DNA from: a virus
IMG/VR virus record: IMGVR_UViG_3300020165_000110
Span: 1-29,202 of that record
DNA: 29,202 nucleotides
Direction: 5' to 3' (one strand)
A program made the translations under genes and the position numbers. The notes under the pieces are model-generated. The model did no database searches. It saw only the letters and a list, made by a program, of their open reading frames with translations, and had not been told where the DNA came from. Below, one piece after another: positions 19,001 to 23,873 of the stretch (its first letter is position 1; each line of letters begins with the position of its first letter).

Positions 19001-22000
19001 TTAAATTCTGTGTTATACTTATAGTTGTCTAAGTCTGCGCCTAAATTAAAGAAATCTGCTGGTCTAGTCAACGCAAAGATTTTCATCAAGTCAAAAGCAT
19101 ATGATGAACTTCTTCTGTATGAGAATTCTGCTGGTGCATCATCACCTACTTTCCATTCACGTTGAAATAAGTTTTGATCGTAGTTGCCAATTAACGTCTG
19201 CATTGGAGATTTTAAGTCTCCATATTCATCTACTGGAATAATTCTACTTAAACCAGGACGTTTTAATTTTTCTACAGTAACACTAGTTGTTCCGCCTGTA
19301 TTATAAATAATACCCGCTTCTAAGTCATTCCATAATATAGTGTTTTCACTCGTATATGGAGCTGGACCATATTGTGCTGTCCACCAACTTGGCATCTGTG
19401 AGAAGCCTAACATTTCCCATGGTGCTATGTTTGGTTGAGATGTACCATAAAAGTATTCATACACACCTCTCCAATAACCTTGGTCGATAGGAGTGTCAGT
19501 TAATTTATTAGCAGACTGCCAATAGTTCCAAGACCATTCGTTTGCTTTTGTATATCCTTTTTGAGTTTTATAAGCGATTCTATTTTTACCAACCCAACTT
19601 AAAAAGTTTGCACTATAAATCTTTAAGAAGTCATCACTTGAATATGTAGAGTCTGAGAAAAACCCTGGCAATACTTCATAATCTTTTATTGGTACTTCTG
19701 TGCTTAACTTAATATTATTATAAATTCTAGTTTCAAATTCTAATAATGCTTGATCTCTAAAATCAGTAAGTCCTGTTGCTGGCGTATAGTCAAGTGTATA
19801 CAGAGATGTATACGAACCGTCATGTCCTCTTAGCATGTAAGTAGGAGTTTGATAGTTTGGATCTAAAACAACTTCTGGTTGCCATTTAGGATATAAACCT
19901 AACTTAGTAGGCGTGTTTGGAACATATGAACTATATGTTTGATTGTATTCTTTAATAGTTATTTGATCATTTGGTTGCAAACTCAAAGTGACAGTCAACG
20001 ATGGCGAAGTAGATGAAACTGTGTAGTCTACATCTTTAATTAATTGTGTAGTTGTTACAGTACCTGACACTGTTCTTGCAAGATAAACTAAAACACCATT
20101 ATAGTTTGCTGTTGTAAAATTATATGTTTGTGATAACGGATAAATCGATTCTTGCAATGCGTTAGCAAACGTGTATGTGTTTGTTTTGTATGGTGCCTGT
20201 GATGGCAACATATCACTCCAAAAGAATGATGTATCTTCCGTTTTAGATTTAACAATGATGTTTAATGCATCATCTAATATTTTACTCGGTGTAGACGTGG
20301 TAGTCACATCCATATCATTAACAGTTTTAACAACTAACTGTTTGTAATTTGTATATTCTTGTGAGTTGTATTGTAAAGCATTAAACAAATTGTAATTAGA
20401 CTTGCGTAAAAATATACTTGGCAACACTAATGAAGCAGAGTTTTGAATAATACTGTTACCATATGGAACAAGATTACCCAAGTCTCTTAAGTTGTTAGCA
20501 CCGAAAACAACACCCGTTGAATTTGGATTGTTAATAAAGATGTCTTGGTACTGTGATCTAATGTCACCCAAGTCAGCAACTTTTAAATTTTCATTAAATG
20601 GGTTGTTGCTTAAATTAATAGGTATGCTATAATATGCTGTTGTCGAAGGTTGATTACTTAACAACAAAATTTGTATAGGAGTGTCTACTGTTGGCGCAGT
20701 ATTAAACGTCACTGTCGTTGTTTTATCAGTAGATGTTACAGTGTAAGTACTAGGCAATTGATATACATTATTAAGGTAAACTTGGACGTTTGGCCATTGA
20801 GCAGTCACAGTTGAATCATAGGGAATAACTGCAACATCACACGTGAATTCTGCTGTGGTCCCTGCTGTATATTCTAGTTCAAATATTTGATATTGAACTG
20901 AGGGGGCAATGGCTGTTTGCCAGCCTAATTCACGGGTCTTTGTTGTACGTGTAGAATAATCATACACGTAACCTGTATTTACGTTTTGTGTTACTGGAGT
21001 TGTTCCTGTAACATATGAAAATGTATCAACGTTTAATGATACATCAAAACTAATATCACCTTGATTGACGATATCAGAATAACGTACAGGAAAACCTAAT
21101 ATCGGATCATTTATACCTGTACCTACACCGTAAGCAAATAATTTATTACCTATAAATGAAGTGCCTTGATAAATTGTAGGGTCACCAAATGACACATTGT
21201 TTTTATCATAGATATTAAACAATGGTGCTTGATTGACTGTTAGTTTTTGTTGTGCTTCTTCCCATACTGTACCATTAAACCAGAATGTAGAACCTTGATT
21301 ATAATATCCTCTTAGTGCTACTGTTTGATTATCAACTAAGGCTGGTGAGTCAACTGACTCTGACAAAGTAATGATAGGTACTGAACCTGGAGTAATCGTT
21401 GAAAAGCCAACAACATAAATTTTATTTCTAACTTCTAAATTAGTATCTGCTACAAAGGCAATTCTAGCACCAGAAAACAATTGATAGTTTGCAAGTGCAT
21501 CATCAGACCCAACAATTGATGCTACACTCGTAGTTCCAAATGTTGTATTAGATTCCCAAGAAACAGTTAGTACAGTGTTTGTGCCTATAACTGCAAGACT
21601 ATCAATAGAAGTATTTCTTGGTAGTAAGTTAGTTGAGTCTGCAACAAATTGACCTTTTTGGAACGATTTCAAAATATCAGTTGTTGGAATAGTTATTGTT
21701 GTGGTTGTGGCGTTTGTCACAGCCGCAATTGTTGCAGTATAATTAGTGTATGATTCTACATCTGGATAGTATGCTTGTTGATTTGCTACATCAGCAAATG
21801 CATTTGTTGTGCGAGTATCAATAAAATCGACTGGCGCTTTTGCTTCTGTACCAGAATCAAATAGTTTTAAATTTGGATAGAACTCAACGATCGGGCGTTT
21901 TGCTTTATTATTGCCTGTAACATAAGTTGATATGATCGATGGGTTATCATTGTATTTTGCCGTTGCATTGATAACATCAATATGGAACCATCTGTTTGAT

Positions 22001-23859
22001 CTTGACCATGCATTTCTATTAATAGCAGTCCTAGCAATAGTAATATAGTCTTGGTCTACTGGTATAAACAATTCAACATCGAAGTTGCCAATAGAGTAGT
22101 TTAACGTGTCATAAGGAATAAATTCAGTTCCAGTAAAATCTTCTGGCACAGTTAAATCAGTAGTTGGAATAAGTTGTATTGCTTCCCCTACGCCTTCAAC
22201 ATAATATTCACCTGTCAAGTAACTTGTAGGAGTAATATCTCCTTGAAATTCTACTTTAAGACCATTTGTAAATTCTACGCCGTTTGTAGACGTGTATGTT
22301 TTTTGTCCTATAATATCTACATCAACATCAATTGTATTATTCGTGTTACTTTCGATTAATCTTATTGTGCCTACTTTGTTTGGATCTGTACCATCTTGGT
22401 AGTACAATGTATCTAATATAGCAGACAAATATGGAATTTGTGTAATAACACCAAGTGTGCTACGATAGAATTCTAATCCGATATACTCAGTACCGAATTG
22501 AACAGTAATCTTTTCTTCGTTTGGAATTACACCAGCTGGTATCAAACGAATAGTTGGGTTTGTTGCATCTCCAACATATGTAATTGTATAAAAGTTTTCA
22601 TTAACATTTGTATAAAAGCCTTCTTCAAACAAGCCTTCATTAATGTTTGCAGTCATTGTTCCTGTTTCAGGTGTTAATGATATTGCTGGACCATTCAATG
22701 TTTCTGAGATTTTAAAAACAGAAGGACTAACAATCTCTTTTACATAATAAATTGTATCGCTATCTACACCACCAATTAAAGGAGTTGTGCCTACTTGTGA
22801 AAATGTTACAGTTTGATTAAGTACTAAATTTTCAGTAGAGCCAGAAGTAATAACTGTGTCTGCTGTTGTTTCAGTAATTGCTAAAGTAACTGGAGCAACA
22901 ATTTGTGTTGATGTTAAATTAACATCGTAGTTTGCTCCATTCTCATCAAAAAATGATTGAATAAATCCTACTTCGTTTGGCTCTGATGTTTCAGAAAACA
23001 TAACAGTAAGATTTTCAAGTGATGTTACACCATCTATGTTGCCTATTTCAGAAAGAGTTTTGCCATTGATGTCAGAAAATAGTTCGTTACTTACTACATC
23101 AACTAAATTGTTTCCTGGAAACAAATACTGATCTTGTGCATTTCTTTGTGGCACTGTAAATGTAACAAATCCTTGCGATGCACCATTGTTGTTAACACCC
23201 AAAACTTCTCTAGTATTTTGTGCTCCGTCTAAGCCTGTTACTCCAGGCACACCTTGAATCCAAAACTGAGAGTCTTGGTTAACTGCAAATCTATAAGTAC
23301 CACCACGTAACAAAGTAAGTGTTGGGTTTAATGCAGAAGTTAAAGAATTTACTGATCTAATATTATATGCATTTCCTACATCACTTACAACATAGTCAGT
23401 TTCTGCAAAGACAGTTGCTGATGAAACTGAAACAACTGGAGGACCTTCTGGTATCCAGTAATACTGAGTAAAGTTAATTAATTTATCTAAGTTAGTAAAT
23501 GAGTCCCAAGAATAGAATTCACTGTTAAACAAGCGATTGTTATCATCGACAACACCACCTGATAATTTAAGAGCATCTATTAACTCAGGGTAACTTAAGA
23601 AGTCTTTTGCTGTTGATTGATTTTCGTTTAAGAATGCAACACCAGGCGCTAGTTGATAATCTGTACGAGTAGCATTAGGCTCTGTTACATAATAATCTTT
23701 TGCGTTAACACCATAACCAAACTTACTACCAACATACCCTTGCATTTTTGTAGTAGAAGGATTGTTGACTAAGTTGTCAAGGGTCGCTCCTAAAAATTGG
23801 GCGTTGGTTGAGGTTTTGAATATCTCTGGTAAAAACTGTAGTGTTCTTATTCTTGCCAT
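4009..23859 (-). CDS. Giant modular virion structural protein (6616 aa), probable baseplate-attached fibre/adhesin
   Basis: This is a single intact frame of 6616 codons, far above ordinary phage tail proteins. It starts MARIRTLQFLPEIFKTSTN; AAGGA (23871-23875) lies 11 bases upstream and overlaps the gp6 stop. Residues 1 to about 2350 are largely non-repetitive, aromatic and charged (for example YTKANEWSWNYWQSANKL and VRLIYRLAGFSDKTLLKFL), as in large structural proteins of T4-like marine phages. Residues 2382-3145 form an FG-GAP propeller. Residues about 3150-4130 are mixed. About 4130-6340 hold most copies of a YYVK/FTIS module and GTGTA modules, with a YCF48-like propeller at 5036-5395. The C-terminus repeats an internal 'GEQI....GLQRGTNGT' module. 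No signal peptide, membrane segment, lysozyme motif or chaperone domain is evident. Position after gp25-gp6 corresponds to T4 genes 7-10. A structural role is well supported by context; adhesion is inferred from the domains. Confidence 0.93.
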   Translation of the reverse strand: MARIRTLQFLPEIFKTSTNAQFLGATLDNLVNNPSTTKMQGYVGSKFGYGVNAKDYYVTEPNATRTDYQLAPGVAFLNENQSTAKDFLSYPELIDALKLSGGVVDDNNRLFNSEFYSWDSFTNLDKLINFTQYYWIPEGPPVVSVSSATVFAETDYVVSDVGNAYNIRSVNSLTSALNPTLTLLRGGTYRFAVNQDSQFWIQGVPGVTGLDGAQNTREVLGVNNNGASQGFVTFTVPQRNAQDQYLFPGNNLVDVVSNELFSDINGKTLSEIGNIDGVTSLENLTVMFSETSEPNEVGFIQSFFDENGANYDVNLTSTQIVAPVTLAITETTADTVITSGSTENLVLNQTVTFSQVGTTPLIGGVDSDTIYYVKEIVSPSVFKISETLNGPAISLTPETGTMTANINEGLFEEGFYTNVNENFYTITYVGDATNPTIRLIPAGVIPNEEKITVQFGTEYIGLEFYRSTLGVITQIPYLSAILDTLYYQDGTDPNKVGTIRLIESNTNNTIDVDVDIIGQKTYTSTNGVEFTNGLKVEFQGDITPTSYLTGEYYVEGVGEAIQLIPTTDLTVPEDFTGTEFIPYDTLNYSIGNFDVELFIPVDQDYITIARTAINRNAWSRSNRWFHIDVINATAKYNDNPSIISTYVTGNNKAKRPIVEFYPNLKLFDSGTEAKAPVDFIDTRTTNAFADVANQQAYYPDVESYTNYTATIAAVTNATTTTITIPTTDILKSFQKGQFVADSTNLLPRNTSIDSLAVIGTNTVLTVSWESNTTFGTTSVASIVGSDDALANYQLFSGARIAFVADTNLEVRNKIYVVGFSTITPGSVPIITLSESVDSPALVDNQTVALRGYYNQGSTFWFNGTVWEEAQQKLTVNQAPLFNIYDKNNVSFGDPTIYQGTSFIGNKLFAYGVGTGINDPILGFPVRYSDIVNQGDISFDVSLNVDTFSYVTGTTPVTQNVNTGYVYDYSTRTTKTRELGWQTAIAPSVQYQIFELEYTAGTTAEFTCDVAVIPYDSTVTAQWPNVQVYLNNVYQLPSTYTVTSTDKTTTVTFNTAPTVDTPIQILLLSNQPSTTAYYSIPINLSNNPFNENLKVADLGDIRSQYQDIFINNPNSTGVVFGANNLRDLGNLVPYGNSIIQNSASLVLPSIFLRKSNYNLFNALQYNSQEYTNYKQLVVKTVNDMDVTTTSTPSKILDDALNIIVKSKTEDTSFFWSDMLPSQAPYKTNTYTFANALQESIYPLSQTYNFTTANYNGVLVYLARTVSGTVTTTQLIKDVDYTVSSTSPSLTVTLSLQPNDQITIKEYNQTYSSYVPNTPTKLGLYPKWQPEVVLDPNYQTPTYMLRGHDGSYTSLYTLDYTPATGLTDFRDQALLEFETRIYNNIKLSTEVPIKDYEVLPGFFSDSTYSSDDFLKIYSANFLSWVGKNRIAYKTQKGYTKANEWSWNYWQSANKLTDTPIDQGYWRGVYEYFYGTSQPNIAPWEMLGFSQMPSWWTAQYGPAPYTSENTILWNDLEAGIIYNTGGTTSVTVEKLKRPGLSRIIPVDEYGDLKSPMQTLIGNYDQNLFQREWKVGDDAPAEFSYRRSSSYAFDLMKIFALTRPADFFNLGADLDNYKYNTEFKQYLVDDRTHLDISDIEIYGNGTAKTSYINWIVDYEKQQGVDATTTITSLLNNVDVRLIYRLAGFSDKTLLKFLVEKVTPNSNNSSLLIPDESYQVLLHDNQPNDEIKYSSVVIQLVNNGWKVYGNSQNQAYFTIDQPILGTGTTTISVDDYSVDIVNKYTQSDVQEKIVPYGTQFYTLQQLSQFLASYGSYLTRKGMVFDTLENSVTLNWELMIKEYLYWAQFNWESGSIITIGPSANTLKIEKESDVVQPLTIQNENFLLNQNLYQIATKDLNIERLDTKFEVKTLNTGDAMSYGQFQLSNLEHGIVFDNTTLFNDVIYNLVTGLRQNRLYLRGTKTAEWDGTMFASGFILNQDNIKEWTSTLVYPKGSIVTYKSKFWTANTTVQPSATFVDGQWTLTDADQIQKGLLPNSATRSYESTLYYNSNKANLENDADQLAFSLIGFRPRDYLASINLTDITQVNVYKNLIKTKGTPNSVSAFKGATLPSGGINYDVYENWGIQTGEFGGTLNHNFVEFLVNEAKLTGNPSIVALIDNVATQGSMQNVSLANLFNYARAPESANILAELAYEPETKLYPTAGFVNYNDVKLAAYHFANLPQAVNSNNTLVPINDFYVRDYAWLANFKEKWRVYTWKPVGRVVGITPNLNNTTTITFAKPHGLKLLDPFAMINVASSINGYYIVTVVNDLNSITINLPLSQPPQTLTGNGLGLTFSDQRVEQPADINNLDLNEAEFVKNTVWVDEAEDGNWGVYRKSLNYGMTTTLNRADGQTFGSAVAYIPDTYSYWLGDSAVGRVYRYVVDDTTGEFVQDTDSDNILPISGARPTFGTAIAYSGRLFAITETTDGTGFPVGRVYIYTVNDSVIDDDPVLLQTITVGAGAGTCISMSDDQNWIYVGDPLNNQVIRLSRERIPLSAGYFTATETYEITSLGTEVGASDITTGQSYEILFPGSTEFTQLGAVDNEVGTTFTATTPPAGFVAGDGICYENPTDFTAIGAVENKVGILFVATGIGSGTGTANQVSYTDSNEETEIISPVGAGGFGSSVATDANGDTVSIGAPTLTSPEGNANWGTSYVFSRAIQNFESQYNSIPNQPHVFEIAWDELFVARTATNVTSNVITYTGTALTENTAIVFSSTGVFGDSGISPNQVYYVKEVGVGTMSLKTTRSSSTAITLEDDLTLNAIILAQNNSAIRQVSVNGTIVDDNNYAVTGLNEFKYFGTLRAGDIVTVSTSVSTLVQTMIPDEDTRVGTQLGYATDMTSYGSEVLIGAPGEIRMLGTIQSDGSVYRYTNGGGKYGSVIGTSKCLLTADRNLLINGYLVKLVNGSTATDVANVINATGITNIQASATDGKLIISIISAGLALINEKLLLQAVDTATLSDLGLVLYTETQNITAPHNDSRTLFGNTIKFNEKDSVVISAPVSTRYLGTTFDFTDDENLDNDTIFDNNATRFVDTWENAGAVYMYDYLANYNGSVADPGQFVYAQNLNSKEQNYGFEPEYGTALDFNANQVVIGTPNLSYGDLEGQVNLFQNATGIKDWTLYRTPSKTVDINKIQNAQIFSAETNDTLINLDYIDPMQNKLLGVVRENLDYVDNVDPARYNAEIDGINAGLIWGTDHVGELWFDTSTTRWLNYHQNDNVYNASRWGQVFPGSDVAVYTWVSSNNVPSQYTGAGTPKNLQTYSIESTLNASNVVTPVYYFWVRNTDTVMSAEGKTLSDTNLESYIRNPTSSGVSYVTPLLPNAFGLYNCQPYINVNDSVFHIGYATGSNDDPSHQEFSLIRDGADDFLPGLPKFGIQTEANRPEGLYDRLLDSFSGVDEVGAVVPNPYLPKAVQSGVLQRPRQSFFFNRFLGLKNYLKYANTVLADFPISETRENATYLFQTGEFYDTTNYWSYVNWWLPTTNPVGQYNNNTKSSVSVPLYADLSALTVTIGTIARVETNGEGKWEMYRYDGNDVWTRIGLENGTLQFNIYLWDYALGKTGFGDNFFDTDSFDEYPSEETRWIIRALNEQIYVDELVEFRNKSLILLFEYIQSEADESQNYLPWLNKTSLVDVSHTIRELKPIQNYSSDNQLFLSSYINETKPFHVVIKDFLFKYTGIDTYDGNVTDFDLPATWDSAIEQFVSPQLSYKNVNNTSTFLPTNAIWQLPQYKDWFNNYGVSITGQTDYQITLLSVYLPIGSSILFVDNASGFPINGVIQIGTEKISYSRVDRALNMLIGLQRGFDGTTPLAHVPGAEIFIDLPAVVVLDGSKNYVEPPQITAYIDTTVYPAPRVEAQLEAVMSVDSVVSVKVINPGEGYAVLPEIRIAPAEQLFFTNDDINSTLNTISVFAPNLQTGDLIQYKDDTVSSASVTGLINNQWYYVNILETNPSTVIALYTSYNEAVYEFDRVVFSTGTTDGNFQLNVGAKASAITNATPVRENNIELKFDRTTYTSQILDWEANAFYGSFFAGSYFNSENVSSSAISLQATAPPIENIKASAQGAVLEIVNAVNDQTVSYSTFARRVTNTVATGNKIRLNPYDDATGELNSSGSTIGFTVGMPIKFTGAVIGNIIVDQVYYVKSIIDITDFTISETVGGPVFVVTTETASSAGMFAYAGIVTDTAVVTLNYPGLLTATATNGTTNTITIPQSLIGTGGTNGFYPGIPLFFVGDVFGDIVENDVYYVTTVLDDETITISTSVTATNTTLVGTDSATDRITVLSTTGLTVNDPIVFNDFLTLPSTIITNYGNIESGRIYYVREIVSSTQIIISTSINGSAFAVTDVGVVTAGSFVPGTTYQIVTAGTTDYVLLGAANNNVGTIFESTGVGTGTGTATTDTGLLTSQADVFDLSTATGSMTMNVSLPISPGQVNGQQFTFYDTSKYYTNIPTTAASVSNQLTRSLGATIATVNRIALKTQDARTSNFYINMPVEFDTATGGLSTATPYFVTEFSDRIVEAGDFVVGQVYTITTVGTTNYVLIGAISSSVGITFTATGVGAGTGTATVNPITVFCSSTSSSGNLITCSDTSSLWIGMPVIFSGAGLGGITITDEYFIKTIDSSTTFTISESIGGAAYTLTTDNGTMTGLGSDYITVSTSAGGSDVTLSDSTTAFNLTQTPQTFAEFDIGFKLGGYSVIIGSGGTGYANTNKITILGTSMGGASPANDATLEVNTVDANGAVTSLIVSGDPEDYVTKYYLKVISQNQLEVYSDARMTTPVSGIGFDFGGFTSTNVTAITSTAYTVADSTSFVVNDTVVFMSLSTAEQTASGLANSTEYYITDITGNDIKVSTEPGGSDIVPVTPGSAEFTMSKAGSYAFLPEPFYFNQSIVKYLNRVYRCVISNDDEEFIIGKWEELRADNRVLNALDRVEGFYQPTVNMPGLDLTQLFVGTTYPNAVYLGNAFAPEDQYALDITLKDEAFYPTGVAIPAILWDGTQYYAPANFTNYTGVITSIAGTSWATRDIANIVVNATDIVYGNGVYVITSSNIATPIYKSTDGIVWTTRSSVLTAPSLALNSVAYGSDYYVAVGDGIVNSTDATTWTTKKTYDTVFEVTLNGTAFVTTTGYTGFVAVGKGLRYDYTSGLTQLVPTNIISYSSDEDGNTWSDSISITPNGLNAVASNGTIAIAVGEDNVIYQTSNGADWTGVNEVLVTGINSATDRLGVASTAGFTNADPIQTTDTFSGLTAGVTYYVSVINSTQIEIFTDSGLTSQVTLTNDAIPDQCRIFILDATAKTLKDVIYANSLWMTVGEDGRIQTSTDGLTWTTQTSGTTEDLHGITYNSDATAFVVVGDDNTILQSVDNGVTWTSSSVFIVTEPTYDVKGAEFGFGYGPEELVPGLMKDNLTMAVNTRPGTLWNATQYSHTGFNVVSKILEPTTQLQTEYSFDAFAQYPIELSLQIINPTSGLGTGLATSEYTVNWVTKVITLDNPLAFGPNEKLRVDVYEVGNGNQLVKANTDTDAIREITETGFYDIYLNCNYSDTYFQGSGLIKPSSIPVEVTATETIASTDRIVCDEVIKFTLNSAVTFQGAVFGGIAEDTTYYVKSISFPTNTITVSDTLTASGLAGPTVALSDATGLMVVNIQVGTGLTWTPPVVYHNGAKLIEGNTATITQTKASNNAITTGTTDGLNAGDRIYFAKDMFGSDITPNTLYYIKTIVDINEFTISETNGGTVVTLGNSSGISSFVTNDYAISVQPNNIQAKLVFGPPTAWSNATDYIVYSLFGEDSTAIQYAYSMPEIQEFVADGVKVSFDLTNYLGDTNPHNAIVEVNGLRQSITSYTIDPSADTLVFTNGAPANSSKIRVLTYNDTDRQYLTTQYNISASTLSSFSTITVTATTHTEGTFDQDTPSAQTYDQNTPVVVTYDEDLNTLTCADTSGLAVNEPITFSAPTIGGITAGVTYYILEIIDATTFTISTTIGGTPVTVTTDTGSMVGTLNAVQVNEIQDISTTIEPANAITTATGTTTGNEIIFTSTAGFVVGDTISFSGTNIVEITEGLVYFVDTIVSSTNATIKDEDGTTITITSGASGLMVATVGGLPTTRVTTTLAHGFNNSILTAGSFEVGSEYIILTTGTTDYTLIGAADSDPGTVFTATGVGTGSGTAQITERCVIDGCLGATQLNGNTYNVRVITDTIFDLYTQVYSPLPYVTNYPVTGVTEYISGGYVWRQGTFFLETTVATATTTSTNEITAIDVSDLVPNTPVIFTQQSKQSGDALVGGIIQGTTYYVKSTDINTQTFTISATTTNGVADAEFALSSDTGAMNVTQWEQTNVERLWVTVNGLRVPNDRLRLGADNEVSILTEIIPGDVIIMTNMIPDSTPNEEIYLNIVDTNEKASIYRANVQSRTWLNDGLYPLSKTIPVGNIDRVTNQISQSNIAPAPVSGVYSIGLTADKDTVTGVKVLNVTTGLYIDTANLNIVIENLSPILKITDGAYITAGDSLTITSFEGNLLYINGEQIRFTTIDFATNAVGGLQRGTNGTSIQSSIPKYTEVYGLLSANRLADTYYNQTWNSYVFNPTLGDPLQISNTVPAQFLSTDVT
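4150..4330 (-). repeat. C-terminal copy of the 'GEQIRF...GLQRGTNGT' module (residues about 6511-6570)
   Basis: It contains DSLTITSFEGNLLYINGEQI, then RFTTIDFATNAVGGLQRGTN and GT....IPKYTEVYGL, followed by a final NRLADTYYNQTWNSYVF. It matches the internal copy near 12300-12480. I recall similar C-terminal ends (GERI.Y...GQLRRGTLGT) in giant proteins of T4-like cyanophages, so this end may be a conserved cap beyond the variable module array. Confidence 0.5.
5311..5455 (-). repeat. GTGTA-type module near the C-terminus (residues about 6136-6183)
   Basis: It reads AGSFEVGSEYIILTTGTTDY followed by TLIGAADSDPGTVFTATGVG and TGSGTA. It is followed by the only cysteine pair noticed nearby, ERCVIDGCLG. 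Same family as the other copies, 4.6 kb further downstream in the gene. Confidence 0.65.
7675..8755 (-). repeat. YCF48/BNR-like propeller repeats in the giant protein (residues about 5036-5395)
   Basis: Repeats of the type 'L..V.Y....YVAVGD.G.I..S.DG.TWT' are visible. They are DIVYGNGVYVITSSN...STDGIVWTTRS, SVAYGSDYYVAVGDG...DATTWTTK, FVAVGKGLRY...DEDGNTWSDS, NAVASNGTIAIAVGEDNVIY...NGADWTG, DVIYANSLWMTVGEDGRIQT...DGLTWTTQ and GITYNSDATAFVVVGDD...DNGVTWTSS. This is the pattern of YCF48-type and sialidase (BNR/Asp-box) propellers. A YYVK module (about 7960-8160) is inserted between the fourth and fifth repeats. No sialidase catalytic arginine triad was recognised, so a binding or structural role is more likely than an enzyme. 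Confidence 0.65.
10084..10235 (-). repeat. GTGTA-type module (residues about 4542-4592)
   Basis: It reads AGDFVVGQVYTITTVGTTNY followed by VLIGAISSSVGITFTATGVG and AGTGTA. It is placed between YYVK-type modules, about 500 bases from the previous copy and close to it in sequence. Confidence 0.65.
10591..10737 (-). repeat. GTGTA-type module (residues about 4375-4423)
   Basis: It reads AGSFVPGTTYQIVTAGTTDY followed by VLLGAANNNVGTIFESTGVG and TGTGTA. It is clearly the same unit as those at 15955-16210, 10084-10235 and 5311-5455. It lies between two YYVK modules. Confidence 0.65.
12300..12480 (-). repeat. Internal copy of the 'GTEKISYSR...GLQRGFDGT' module (residues about 3795-3855)
   Basis: This segment contains SILFVDNASGFPINGVIQIG, then TEKISYSRVDRALNMLIGLQ and RGFDGT..LAHVPGAEIF. 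The same order of elements (a hydrophobic strand, IG/NG-E-I-Y/F, L.GLQRG..GT, then a closing V.) recurs at the extreme C-terminus of the protein, indicating a duplicated small beta domain. Confidence 0.55.
14425..16715 (-). repeat. FG-GAP / integrin-alpha-like seven-bladed propeller in the giant protein (residues about 2382-3145)
   Basis: Seven blade-like units can be read in order. They are QTFGSAVAYIP...VGRVYRY, PTFGTAIAYSG...GRVYIYTV, GTCISMSDDQNWIYVGDP, GGFGSSVATDANGDTVSIGAP, TQLGYATDMTSYGSEVLIGAP, LFGNTIKFNEKDSVVISAP...GAVYMYDY, and YGTALDFNANQVVIGTPN...GQVNLFQ. The 'FG.S.A....G..V.IGAP......G.VY.Y' pattern is the FG-GAP blade of integrin alpha chains and bacterial surface proteins. Units 3 and 4 are separated by two GTGTA-type modules, and 4 and 5 by a YYVK module. 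The count was made by eye. Such propellers usually serve ligand binding. Confidence 0.7.
15955..16210 (-). repeat. Tandem pair of GTGTA-type modules inside the FG-GAP propeller
   Basis: Two related units follow each other. The first reads TTGQSYEILFPGSTEFTQLG then AVDNEVGTTFTATTPPAGF. The second reads VAGDGICYENPTDFTAIG then AVENKVGILFVATGIGSGTGTA. Pattern: G..Y.I...G.T.FT.IGA..N.VG..F.ATG.G.GTGTA. They interrupt the propeller between blades 3 and 4. Confidence 0.65.
16720..23859 (-). other. N-terminal, mostly non-repetitive structural region of the giant protein (residues 1 to about 2380)
   Basis: This part lacks most of the repeats that fill the rest. It opens with an FLPEIF...QFLGATLDNLV motif and a NLDKLINFTQYYWIPEGPP segment. 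It then contains long stretches rich in Trp, Tyr and charged residues: DFRDQALLEFETRIYNN, KNRIAYKTQKGYTKANEW, PSWWTAQYGPAPYT, FDLMKIFALTRPADFFNLG. Two hairpin-like units of the type V.VYLNNVYQLPSTYTV ... TFNTAP sit near residues 1015-1066 and 1254-1305. One YYVKEI/FKISET module lies early (about residues 330-405). Its composition suggests the folded core that docks on the baseplate, probably the segment best conserved among relatives. This is inference from composition and from memory of related proteins. Confidence 0.6.
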
Positions 23860-23873
23860 GTTTTATATAGTCC

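Noticed and set aside
4009-23859. Frameshift or assembly break inside the giant gene
   Set aside because: The frame is continuous and composition and module pattern stay consistent throughout. A mis-assembly at repeats cannot be fully excluded without reads, but nothing in the sequence shows one.
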